Origin: Desmodus rotundus
Taxonomy: Eukaryota > Chordata > Mammalia > Chiroptera > Phyllostomidae
Direction of reading: 5' to 3'
Assembly (NCBI RefSeq): GCF_022682495.2
Contig: NC_071389.1
Coordinates: forward strand, 98,993,951 to 99,057,950
DNA: 64,000 nucleotides
The notes below the pieces were generated by a model. The model saw nothing but the letters and a program-made list of their open reading frames with translations, was not told where the DNA came from and did no database searches. Made by a program: the position numbers and the translations under genes. How positions within the stretch are numbered: the first letter of the stretch is position 1; each line of letters begins with the position of its first letter. Positions 1-12,100 of the stretch are shown here, piece after piece.

Positions 1-715
1 TCCACAAACAAATGTTGGAGAGGATGCGGAGAAAAGGGAACCCTAGTGCACTGTTGGTGGGAATGCAGACGGGTGCAGCCACTGTGGAAAACAGTATGGA
101 ATTTCCTCAGAAAACTAAAAATGGAACTGCCCTTTGACCCAGCAATTCTGCTGCTGGGATTATACCCTAAGAGCCCTGAAACACCAATCCAAAAGAACCT
201 GTGCACCCCAATGTTCATAGCAGCACAATTTACAATAGCCAAGTACTGGAAGCAACCTAAGTGCCCATCAGCAAATGAGTGGATCCAAAAACTATGGTAT
301 ATTTACACAATGGAATTCTACACAGCAGAGAGAAAGAAGGAGCTTATATCCTTTGCAACAGCATGGATGAAACTGGAGAGCATTATGCTAAGTGAAATAA
401 GCCAGGCGGTGAGGGACAAATACCATATGATCTCACCTTTAACTGGAACATAATCAATAGAAGAAAAAAGCAAACAAAATATAACCAGAGACATTGAAGT
501 TAAGAACAATCTAACAATAGCGGAGGGGGGGGGGGACAGTGGGAAGAGGGGATTACAGGAACTACTATAAAGGACACATGGACAAAACCGGGGGGAGGGT
601 GGAGATGGGGGAGGGAGGTGGGTTCGGCCGGGGTGGGGTGGAGGGTTGGGGAGAAAAGACATACAACTGTAATTGAATAACAATTAAAAATAAATAAATA
701 AATAAATAAAGGAAT
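1..715 (+). mobile_element. Young L1, ORF2 C-terminus and 3' UTR (left-truncated by window)
   Basis: Positions 46-453 encode the end of L1 ORF2p ([20 protein letters not shown] to HMISPLTGT). A G-rich 3' UTR with a run of G at 526-534 follows, then an AAAT-repeat tail at about 685-712. It belongs to the same subfamily as 24,570-25,612. The left part lies outside the window. It interrupts or abuts an older antisense L1. Confidence 0.9.
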
Positions 716-990
716 GTCCATACTGTTTCCCATCATAGCTGTACTAGTTTACATTCCTACCAGCAGTGAGTGAGGGTTCCTTTTTCCTCACAACCTCTCC
801 AGAACTTGTTATCCCTTGTCTTGATGATAATAGCTATTCTAACACCTGTAAGGTGATATACCTCATTGTAGTTTTGATTTGCATTTCCGTAATAACTAGT
901 GAAGTCAAGTATCTTTTCGTATATCTGTTGGCCATTTGTGGTCTTAGGAGAAGTGTCTCTTCAGATTTTGGGGGTTTTTTTAATGTCAGG

Positions 991-1195
991 TTTTATTTTT
1001 TATTGTTTTATTTATTTATTTTTAGAGGAGGAGAGAGAGAAAGAGGGAGAGAAACATCAATGTGTGGTTGCCTCTTGCACACCCCCAACTGGGAACCTGA
1101 CCCGCAACCCAGGCATGTGTCCTGACTGGGAACTAAACTGACCACGCTTTGGTTCACAGGCCAGCACTCAATCCACTGAGCCACACCAGCCAGGG
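991..1195 (-). repeat. VES-type SINE, antisense
   Basis: Reverse-oriented SINE: A/T tail tatttatttatttttagagg, then gagagaaacatcaatgtgtg, ending ccacaccagccagggt. It is inserted in the old antisense L1. Confidence 0.9.
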
Positions 1196-1978
1196 TCATA
1201 TTTGTTTATTGTGTCTAATAAGTTTTGGTGGAGCCTTTAGGTTTGTCTATAGAAAGAATCATGTCCTCTGAAAAAGTGACACTTTTGAAAGCTTCTTCAT
1301 TCCCAATTTGGATGTTTTTTCTTTCTTTCTCTTGCCTGATTTGCCCTGGCTGTGACTTGTAGTACTATGTTGAGTAAGAATGATGAGAGTGGACATCCTT
1401 GTCTTGTTCCTAATCTTTGAGGAAAAGCTTTCAGTTCTTCACCATTGAGTGTGTTAACTGAGGGTTTGTCATATATGGCCTTTATTGTGGTGAGGTAACT
1501 TTCCTTCTATATCCATTTTATTGAGTGTTTTAATTATAAGTGGATGTTGTTTTTTATCAAATGTGCTTTCTCATCTATTAATAAGACCACATGATTTTTA
1601 TCCTTTATTTTTTTTAATGTGGTGCATCCCATTGATCAATATGCATATGTTGAACCATCACTGTGCCCTTGGAATAAACCCCAAGTTGATCATGATGTAT
1701 TGTTTTTTTTAAGTATTGTTGTGTTCGATTTGCTAGTATTCATTTAGGATTTTTGCGTCTGTAGTCATCAGAGATATTAGCATGTAGTTTTCTTTTTTTG
1801 TTTTATCTGTGTGGGGTTTTGGTAGTAGGGCTGTGGCCTTACATGTATGGAAGTATTGTCTCTTCAATTTTTTGGAAGGGTTTGTGAAGGGTGAGTGTCA
1901 GATCTTCTTTGAATATTTGGTAGAATTGACTAGTGAAGCCGTCTGGTCCTATACTTTTGCTTTTTAGGAGTTTTTTTG

Positions 1979-2190
1979 TTTGTTTATCTTTTCTTTTTAA
2001 TTTACATATTATATTTTTAGAAGGAGGGAGTGGAAGGGAGAGAGGGGAGAGAAACATTGATCAGTTGCCTCTCATATTCACCCCAACCTGGGACCGAACC
2101 CACCACCTAAGCATGTGCCCTTACTGGGAGTCGAACCAATGCTCTTGTGCTTTGTGGGACAACGTGGAACTGAGCCACACTGGTCAGGGC
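1979..2190 (-). repeat. VES-type SINE, antisense
   Basis: Reverse-oriented SINE ending gagccacactggtcagggc. The flanks ctttttaggagtttttt and cttagaaggtttttt look like a worn target duplication. More diverged than the copy at 991. Confidence 0.85.
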
Positions 2191-2987
2191 TTAGAAGGTT
2201 TTTTATGGATGTTTCAATTTTCTCACTCCCATTCAGTCCTTTTAGATTTTCTAGTTCTCTGTGATTCAGTCTAGGAAGGTTATGTATTTCTAAAACTTAC
2301 CTATTTTTTCCGGGTCATTGAATTTGGTGGCCTTAGTCTTTTAGAGTATTTTTTAATTATCCTTTGTATTTTGTTCTTGTCGGTGGTAACTTCTTCCCTT
2401 TCAAGAGTATTTTTTAATTATCCTTTGTATTTTGTTCTTGTCGGTGGTAACTTCTTCCCTTTCATTTCTCATTTTGTTTACTGGAGTCTTTTCTCCTTTT
2501 TCCTTAGTGAGTGTAGCCATGAGTTTGTCAATTTAATTAATCTTTTCACAGTACCAGGTCTTTGTTACATTAATTTTTATAATTTTTTTGTTCTTTCATT
2601 CAATTCTAATCTAATTTTTACTGTTTCCTTCTGCTGACTTTGGGCTGCCTTTTTCTTCTTTTTCTAGTTCTTTAAGATTAGTGTTAGTTTGTTTTCTTGT
2701 GATTCTTGTTTTTTCTTGAGATAAGCCAGTGGCTCTTATTTTTATTACAGAAATCTTTCAGGATGCTTTGGGTCCTCACTGTACCCTTCTTTTGCTCCAC
2801 AGGAAGTTCCTCTTGCCAAGTTGAAAATGAGGTCATTTCTCTTGTAGGGCATGGTTAGTCACCTCATGTCCACTTATGTCCATATCTCTTTGTATTTCTT
2901 TAAAATGTTTAGTTCACATTTTCCCCCTCTGAGGTCAGTTAATGATGGCTGCACGTGAATGACATGATGTCCTCTGTCCTTATATAG

Positions 2988-3109
2988 GCCCCCTACACAC
3001 CTTTTCTTACTGAATTGATGTACCAGAATCTTAAGATGCTGATCGACCCCGTTTCTGTCCAGGACAAGGATACACGCAGCATCCACTACCTCATGCTGCC
3101 ACATGTTCG
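2988..3109 (+). CDS. IARS1: IARS1 coding exon a
   Basis: The exon follows an AG at 2,986-2,987 and is followed by donor gtaaga at 3,110. It reads in frame from gcc and encodes [15 protein letters not shown] and [10 protein letters not shown], ending with two bases of an Arg codon (phase 2). This segment lies after the catalytic core. The upstream acceptor tract is pyrimidine-rich (ctctgtccttatatag). Confidence 0.93.
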
Positions 3110-6100
3110 GTAAGAATCAAATACATGTAAGCCTCACTGGGCCATGGGGAGCAAAGTTGCCACAGAGAGATGCACTGGTGTGAGGGCCCTAGTCACTTTG
3201 TGCCCTGGCTGTCACCTGAGCTTCTCCTCAGGTTACAGATGTGGGGGTAGGAGTGGGGATGCTCAGTGTGGAACCACCTGTAGTGCTGCATGCTTCCGCA
3301 TATCCAGCCTGTGAGCAGGTCTGTTGGAGTCGCCTTGGGGAGCTGCTGGGTGTATTGAGCAGGAGGCTCAGGCTTACTGCCTGCTCCCTGCCATTCTCTC
3401 AAGGGCAGCTCATGTTGTCCTTCCCCAGGTGCTTCACTGGGAGGCCTCACCACACCATCATATCTTAACCTGACCGCCTTCCTTATTTAAGCATGCCTGT
3501 TATTTAGGATTTTTTTTCTTTTAAATCTAATGTCTTTTACATTCCCTACCTCTTCTAATTAGAGAGGAATTGATTGACAAGAAAATCGAGAGTGCGGTTT
3601 CTAGAATGCAGTCTGTCATTGAACTTGGGCGAGTGATTAGAGACCGCAAAAGTATTCCAATAAAGGTTTGAGATTTTATTTATTTTACATTACACAGTCC
3701 TAAATGTTTATGTCTGAATATTTTCTTAGTATAGAGAACTTCCAGCAATGGCATAAATTTTCATTTCCTTCTACAGTAAGGGTATGAATGACTTAGTACT
3801 AGTTGAGCTTAATTATGAGTCTTGGAACTTGATGTTCAGATAAAATGTTTAATCTCAGATAAAATGATGTTCAGAAAATATGTTCCATATTTTCTGCAGT
3901 TTTGAGGATTGGCTGCTTGGTGAACTCTTTGTATTTTCCTCCTAGTATCCTTTGAAAGAAATTGTGGTTATTCATCATGATCTGGAAGCTCTTAATGATA
4001 TCAGGTCTTTGGAGAAGTATATCATTGAGGTAAGGCAGATGACTTATTTTAGGGGTCTAAGCAGAATTCTTTCCTTAAGAAGATTATTTCAATTAGGACT
4101 CTTCAATGAACTACACTTTGAGTATATTAATTTATCCTTTATATTGTGTACATCTTTACATACATAAATTTAATTATCCATGTAATTTTACTCTCAGAAT
4201 CATCATGAATTTTTACAGTTATTGTAATTCTTTAAAAAGTGATTTCAAGATCAATGAATTTCCTTAACTTAGTTGGATCATTTATACCTTCATCCACTTC
4301 TCTTCTTCATAGTACTTTGTGATAATTAAAAAAACTGTTCCTTCAAGTTGTATAAGTAACAAGTGAACACATTGGTTGTAAACAGTTAAGCACTAGCGTA
4401 GAGTAAAAGGTGAGTCCCTTCTGTTGCATTTGCTCCATGGAATCTCATCACCTCCTAGGGATGTACCCTAGGGTAACTCCTGCAAGGGGTGTTTCTAGCA
4501 TTTTAGAGATGTATACACACATCATTGGCTTTGTGCCTATAGAGGATTATGTATATAACTTGCTTTTTTCACTTACAATTTCATAAAGGATATTTTGTGT
4601 TAAAAACATAAAAATTTACTTTATTCTTCTTATAGCTGCATAATGTTCACTTTTTGGCTGTATCATAATTTATTTAAAGTCTCTCATGTTGTTGGAAATT
4701 TAGCTTTTTCATTACAAACAAAAGGTTTGTGTGTAACTTTGTGTCTGTGTTATATGTGGACGTTGGATAGATTCCTAAAAGTAAAGATTTGAGGTCAAAA
4801 GTTAAACTAGTGTCAGTTGTCCTCCCAAAATGCTTTATTCCATGATGTTTTAAAAACAAATATATTTCAAATTTAATTTTTATTTTTATGGGTGATATTT
4901 AAATTTATTATTGTAAAAAATACTAACTTTTATATTGGTTTTAATTGCTTACATATTCCAGACAAATATTTGAACTAAAGAGTTATAAATTTTGTAATCA
5001 ATGCTTATAGATATGGATAAAAATAGAATATGTATAAGTAGAATATCTTTATCACTATGGGATCACCTAACACAGTTAAGTGTAATGGCAAAACTGGACA
5101 CCTCCTTACAATTTGCTTTAGTCATACATCCTGTCCTGCCATTAGTTACTGCTGCATTAGTAATTTTTTTTTCAAAGATTCTATTTATTTATTTTTAGAG
5201 AGGGGGGAAAGGAAGGAGAAAGAGAGGGAGAGAAACATTAATGTGTGCTTGCCTCTCACATGCCCCCTACCGGGGACCTGGCCCGAAACCCAGGCATGAG
5301 CACTGACTGCGAATCAAGCCAGTGACCCTTTGGTTCGCAGGCCCATGCTCAATCCACTGAGCTACACCAGCCACGGCTGCATTAGTAATTTTTGACTAGT
5401 GTGATGGAGACCTGAAATGTTATGATTAAGTGATTCTTCTGGATAGTTAACCTTTTGTTACTCTGAAATTGCTTGACCAAAGGTTATCCCTAAGAGATGA
5501 AGTTCAGGTTCCTAATTCTGTAGTCATTTTTAATTGAGTTATGTTCAACTCTCTTGACTGATCTAGGCAGGAAAGGTTTTTTTATACCATGCAATTCAGT
5601 GGTTTTTAGTATTATTTATAGAGTTGTGTAACCAATCACCACAATTTTACAACATTTTCCTCAGTGCATAATGAAACCCTGTATCCTATAATGTTCACGC
5701 ACCATTTCCCCTCAGCATCCCTATCAACCATGAACCTGTTTTCTGTCTCTGGGTGTACCTACTCTGGACATTTCATGTGAATAGAATCATATACTATATG
5801 GTCTTTTGTATCAGACATCTTCCACACTTTATTCATGTTAAACAGCATGACTTAGTGTTTCATTTCTTTTTTTGAAATTACATTTTATTGATTATGCTGT
5901 TACAGTTGTCCTAACTTTTTCCCCTTAGCCCCCCTCTCCCCAGTGCCCCCTATTCCCTCAGGCAATCCCTCCACCAGTATTCTTGTCCATGGGTCATGTG
6001 TATAAGTTTTTCAGCTACTCCATTTTCTGTGCTATACTTTACATCCGCATGGGTATTCTGTAAGCACCTATTTGTACTTCGTACTTCCCTTACCTCTAAA

Positions 6101-9100
6101 CCCATTCTCATCCTCCCCACTCCCATCTGTCGACCATCTGGTAACTTAACTCCTTTTCTCTTGCTGCTTTCAAGAGTCTCTCTTTATCTTTAAGCTTTGG
6201 CCTGTTAATTATGATGTGTCTTGGAGTGGGCCTCTTTGTATCCATCGTAATTGGGACTCTCCATGCTTCCTGGAATTGGCATATCTATTTCCTTCACCAA
6301 ATTAGGAAAGTTTTCTTTCACTATTTTCTCAGATAGATTTCCAATTACTTGGTCTTTCTCTTCTCCTTCTGGCACCCCTCTGACGTGAATGTTGGAGTTC
6401 TTAAAGTTGTCCCAGAGGCTGTTTCTACTGTCCTTATGTTTTTGGATCATTTTTTCTTCTTGTTCTGTGTGGTGTTTTTTGCTTCCTTATGTTTCACATC
6501 ATTGATTTGGTTCTCGGCTTCATTTACTCTACTGTTGCTTCCCTGTAAATTGTTCTTTATTTCAATGTGTATCCTTTGTTTCTCACTGGGTCTTTCTTAT
6601 GCTTCTGAGGTCCTCACTAAGTTCTTTGAGCATCCTTATAACCAGTGTTTTGAACTCCGCATCTAATTGATTGCTTATCTCCATTTTGTTTAGCTCTTTG
6701 TCTAGAGTTTTGATCTGTTCTTTCACTTGGGCCATGTTTCTTCGTCTTCTCTTTTTGTCAGCAGCCCTGTGTTTGTTTCTGTATATTAGGTAGAGCTGCT
6801 TTGACTCTGTACCTTGGCAGTACGGCCTAATGTAGGTGTCCTGTAGGATCCAGTGGCAGAGCCTCCCCTATCACCCAAGCCAGGTACCCGAAGTGTGCCC
6901 TTAATGTAGACTGAATACACACTCTTCTTATACTTGAGCCCTGGTTGCTGTTGGCAGATCAGTGGTAGGGATCTACCCAGGCCAGTCAGCTACAAGGACT
7001 GGGTGTGACCACTTACCACCAACCTCTGCTCTCCACTGAAAATCAGCTGTGCAGGGCAGGATGGTGGTGCTCCAACATTGTCTGTAGATGTCCACTGGGC
7101 CCGGGGTGTCCCAGGTGGTGCAGACCAGGGTCAGCCCTCACCTGTGTTTTCCCCAGGGCACCTTGCCTGAGCTGTAAAGCAATCTGAGATGGCTGCTACT
7201 TGTGGTGAGCTTAGAGATTCCCAGGAGAAGCCAAGCTGTGAATCTGTCAGTCACTAAGGCTCAGGAAGCCAACTGTTTCTTGTTTGATAAGATTTAGGAG
7301 CCAAGACTAGCCATTATTATGGAAAAGTAGCTTGGGTAGACCTGTAAGTTGGGTGTGGCATAGCCTCTGGGGATCTAAAAGGCTGGTCAAACAATGTTAG
7401 CTTGGTTGATGAAGTCTCAAATATGGCACCAGCTTGCAGGCTCTGTGGTGAGGAAGGTTTAGAAAAGGGACAGTGGCGTCTGCTCTCCTTCCTGCCAGAC
7501 ACTTAAGTTTCTCCCTGTATTCCACTGGCACCCTTCAAGCTACTGCCCCAGTGCTTGAGCTCAGAGGGAGTGAGTCTGAGTAGGTGAGTTTGTTTGCAGG
7601 TTCTTTAAGAAGAACTGCTTGGGGCTCCAGCAATTTTTTCCAGTGACTCAATCCTCGCTGGTTTTTGTAGCCAGAAATTATGGGTACTTGTCTTCCTGGC
7701 ACTGGAATTCTGGGCTGGGGCCTGGTCTGGGTTCAGGACTTATCACTCCCATGAAATACCGGCCGAATTTTTATCCACATGGGTGAGGGACCAGCCCGTT
7801 CCTCAACTGCACCCCTCCTATCAGTCTGGATGGAGGTGGTTTCTTTAATTCCAAAATTTTCAGACTGCAATTCAACTCTATTTTGGTTGTCATATTTCCA
7901 TTCAGTTTGATTTCTTACATTCCTGTGTGATGGTTGTTCTACATTTTAGTTGTAATTTTCATGTGGTTGTGTGAAGAGGCGAGCCATGTCTGCCTAAGCC
8001 GCTATCTTCACCAGAAGTCAGTGCTTCATTTCTTTGTATTGCTAAATAATAGTCCATTGTATAGACAGACTACATCTTTTATCCATTCACAGTTGAACCA
8101 CTTTTTATTTATTGTGAATAATGTTGCAAGGACATCTGTGTGCAATATTTTTGTGGACACATGTTTTCCTTTTCCTTACTTTCTTTCTATGTTGTCCACC
8201 AACCATAGGAATTGAATGTTCGAAAAGTTACACTGTCTATAGATAAAAACAAGTATGGTGTTCGCCTAAGGGCAGAACCTGATCACCTGATCCTCGGGAA
8301 GCGTCTGAAGGGAGCCTTCAAGGTGGTGATGACGTCCATCAAGCAGCTGAGCAGTGAGGAGCTGGAGCAGTTCCAGAAGAGTGGTGGGTGTCAGCCTGAT
8401 GGGAGTCTGAGCCTAATGAGGCTTTTGTTTGACATTTATTATAACTTTTTTCCTTACCAAAAACTTTCCTGTGTATAAAAATGTTTATTAGACATAGTTC
8501 TGATAAGTTAAAAAAACTTAAATAGGCAATAAAAATGATCCCTAACCCATCACACATTCATTTAGTGTAGGTTGAGTGCCTTCTCTCTGCTGTTTAATAT
8601 GTTAGGTGCTGGGGCACTGTTAAAATCGATTCATTTTCTTTTAGTTACATATTTAGCCACATTATTACATTATGAAACAGATCACACTATAATTTTAAAT
8701 TTTGGTTTTCATTCATTTTCACATTTTGTTTTTTCGTTTGCATTTTTTATTTATATTATGTGTTTCTGTGTGTTAATATTAAAATGCTATTTCAATAACT
8801 GCATAATTTGCCTTCATATGGATATGTGATAATGGTTTTAATCAGTCTTTTATTGTTGGTGCTTTAGGTTATTTCCATTCTTTTAATATTACAAGTAATA
8901 TTTCAGTGAATATTATAATCTCTTTGGGCTAATTATTGAATTCTACAAATCCTAATATGGGCTCAGAAGATAGACCTTCCTGGGAGAGAGCAGAACCCTT
9001 GGGGCTTTATTGCCAGCCAGTGATATAAAGTGAGTGTTAACAAATATTGCTAAGACAGAATAGATATGACTTTTCGAGGCATCAGAATGAACACTGGAAA

Positions 9101-12100
9101 ATATTCAGAAAAAAAGATTATTTTTAGAGAACGAATTTAGCGTTGAGGTTTGGGACATTTTGTGAAGGAGAACTAGTTCAGAAATTATCACAGTTTCTCT
9201 TAAAATATATATAACCCATATTTTGGTCTCTTAATTGGACAAGGCTGGTTTTGTTCACTCAGCAAATATTGTTTAAAACCCTTCTATTTGAGTTTCATAA
9301 GACAGCCAATCCTCATCCTCACTGTGCTGGCTGAAATGGAAGATTTATGGAAGTAATCATAGTTTTGTAAGTGCTCTGAAGTAAGTGTATAGGACATTAT
9401 GAGGAGACGAGGAACGAGGACTCAGCTCTCTCTTTCCCTCTACTTTCCATGTGTCCACAAGTTCTCAGCGCTGCCTTGATTAGAATACTTGGTGTTATTG
9501 CTGCTTGACAAGGTGTCTAATTGGTAGGGCTCCCTCTGAAGTTGAAAATCATAAGCACAGAGGTGACATGAAAAGAGATTTAAAGACTCAAATCAGAGGA
9601 GTGATTTTGAAAATTGGGGGAAATGTCCCTAAGGTTTCTCAACTTGTTATATAAAATTTATCTGGCAAACTTACATGAGTTTTTAGCAACTAAAAGTTGG
9701 GTACATAACTAATTTCACTTGCTTTAATAAATTAATAAAATTTTTTGATCAACCTTTTAGTCACGAATCTAAGTTGCTTCACCACATAGCCAAAAATTCC
9801 TGAAATTTGTCTTTTTTGAAACCAAAAGACAACAATTTTTTAAACTGTGTTTCCTGAATAGATTGTTCTGCCCTGATGGAAAACAAAATTGTTTTCAGAA
9901 CATAGGGACATGACATGAGAATGGCATCCCAATGCTCAGAGACCAAGAACATCATTGTTGGTAATTATAGTGGGCTTCCTGAACGTAGGGATTTTGCCAT
10001 CCTTTCCTGTGTAAATTCTCTGCCTGTGGTGGAAGGGCATGACCCTCAGATTGTCATACTGTTCACCTCATTTAACCTGCACCCTGCTCGCACATAATAA
10101 AACACCACAGTCCTACTCTCATTGAGTGATGGGCCTGAGGCCAGTTTGACTACAGACTGCATTCTTTATTACATCATAAAGTGTGTATTTATGATGGGAA
10201 TTCATGGCGTCCTGGCACATGTCTTTGGATCTGGAAGTTTATATACAACTGTAGACATTGGGTCAGGAGGACATGATATCTTAAAGCCTCTATAGATTAA
10301 TGCTATGAGTGTTTTTTTGTTAAAAGGTGGTTCATTATATTTATAAAAGTGCAGCTTAAGTAGGAAAAAGGACAGATTGAGTAACAGTGGCTGTTGCTTC
10401 TCTAATAGGGACCATTGTTGTGGGAGGCCATGAATTACATGAAGAAGATATTCGTATCATGTACACCTTTGATCAGGCAACAAGTGGGACAGCACAGTTG
10501 GAAGCACACTCGGATGCTCAGGTATTTTTCTGTTCCATAGAGCATTTCTTTACCAGAAGATAAGACGTACTCCTTTCCTGAAATGTTTGACAGCGTGTCT
10601 CAGGGTAGAAAAGTTATTCATTTTAGATTGTCTTAATTAAACTCCTCTATTATATGCTTTTTACATATTCATTTCTTTAACCAATGCATAAATATACACT
10701 TTATTAGTTTTGTAGGTGAGTAATTATCCCAAGTGTTGGGTCACACTAAAATGAATAGGATGTATTGTAATCTCACCCTTTGAGTGAAAAGTCCATTATG
10801 GAGACCAGAAAGTAAGCTAATTGTTTGCCTGATAAATTATCTGGTAGAAGTAAGTACTGAGAATAATTCCTTTCTAAAGTGTGGGGTAGAGCCCTGACTG
10901 GTATGGCTCAGTGTATTGGTTGAGTATTGTCCCTCAAAGCAAAGAGTCGCCGTTTCAATTCCCAGTCAGGGCATATGCATGGGTTGCAGCCCAGGTCCCT
11001 GTTTGGAGGCATGCAAGAGGCAAGAAGCAATTGATGTTTCTCTCTCACATCAATGTTTCTCTCCCTCGCTTCCCCGCTCTAAAAATTAAGTAATTAAATA
11101 AAATCAAAGTGTGGGGTAGAGGTGGGGATGTTCAAGGAGTGCTCTTTGAAGAGTGTGTACAGGCAGTTTTGTATTCTGGGGCCAACATTTTTTATTGTGA
11201 TGGAGCATAGCATCTCTTTTGACTCCTGATGAGACTTTTCTGGGCAGGTAAGTTCTAAGATCTCCAGTGTGGGAGTAGTGGGCTTGTTGGAGTCCCTCTG
11301 TGCCTAACATGTCAGATTCAGTGGGAGGTGGGAGTACCTTATGTGAAGTGGCCAACATCCTCGGGACTTACATTAGATGTAGTCTCTATGTGATGTGGGC
11401 AGGCTGCTGTAAGGAGCCAAAGGTGAGGAAGCTACAAAGGGAGGATGGTAAACACTGAGATGGTGCAGTTCTTCCCAGCTCCAGCCAATGTAAGGGAGAG
11501 CTTGAAGAAGTGTTCTGCACTTGAGGAAAAGTCATTGTGGGCTGTGGTGGCACTGCCCTGACTCATCATCCATTTCCCATTCTGCTTTCTGTACTTTCAT
11601 GAAGCTTAACTCCTCTGATTGAGTTCTCTCTGAGGTAAATGGTGATGTTACCTAATATACTTGTTTATTCCCCTCTAATAGAAGTGAAACATACTACTAG
11701 TACATCATCAACAACCTTCAGAACATATGAGATTAAAAAGTAGACAAAGTTGACAAGAAGATGGTAATTTAAACTAACTCAAAAAAACACTGTGGTCCAT
11801 TTTAGAAATTATTTTTTTAATCACACTAGTAAACCAAATGATAAAAAGGGGTCATGTTTTAAGAAAATAACAGATGGCTGCCTTTAATCCACTTGTTTGT
11901 TATGGATCCATTGTGAAAAGCTGCTCTAAGGACTTCATGTCCATTGACAAAAAGCAGAGTTGAAAGACTTAACAAAAGCTGGTCTCAGGATCCTCTGTGA
12001 GCAGCACCCTACAGAAGAAAAATGGAAAGCAAAAAAGGATGAAGCAATCACTGATTACAAACAAGAACCCAAACTATGAAGAAACTAGATTACATATGTC

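Larger units (their letters stand above)
716..2740 (-). repeat. Old L1 ORF2 region, antisense, with two SINE insertions
   Basis: Plus-strand text such as ctcattgtagttttgatttg and gtggacatccttgtcttgtt is typical of L1 ORF2 read in reverse. The copy runs past two SINEs (991-1195, 1979-2190). A direct duplication of about 63 bp sits near 2,345-2,463: ttttttaattatcctttgta occurs twice, about 61 bases apart. No open frame survives. Confidence 0.7.

Noticed and set aside
3193..3468. Overlapping open frames on both strands (up to 86 codons) just after the first IARS1 exon
   Set aside because: They lie in an intron, lack any family likeness, and the real exon frame with splice sites runs past them. 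Chance frames in a GC-richer stretch.
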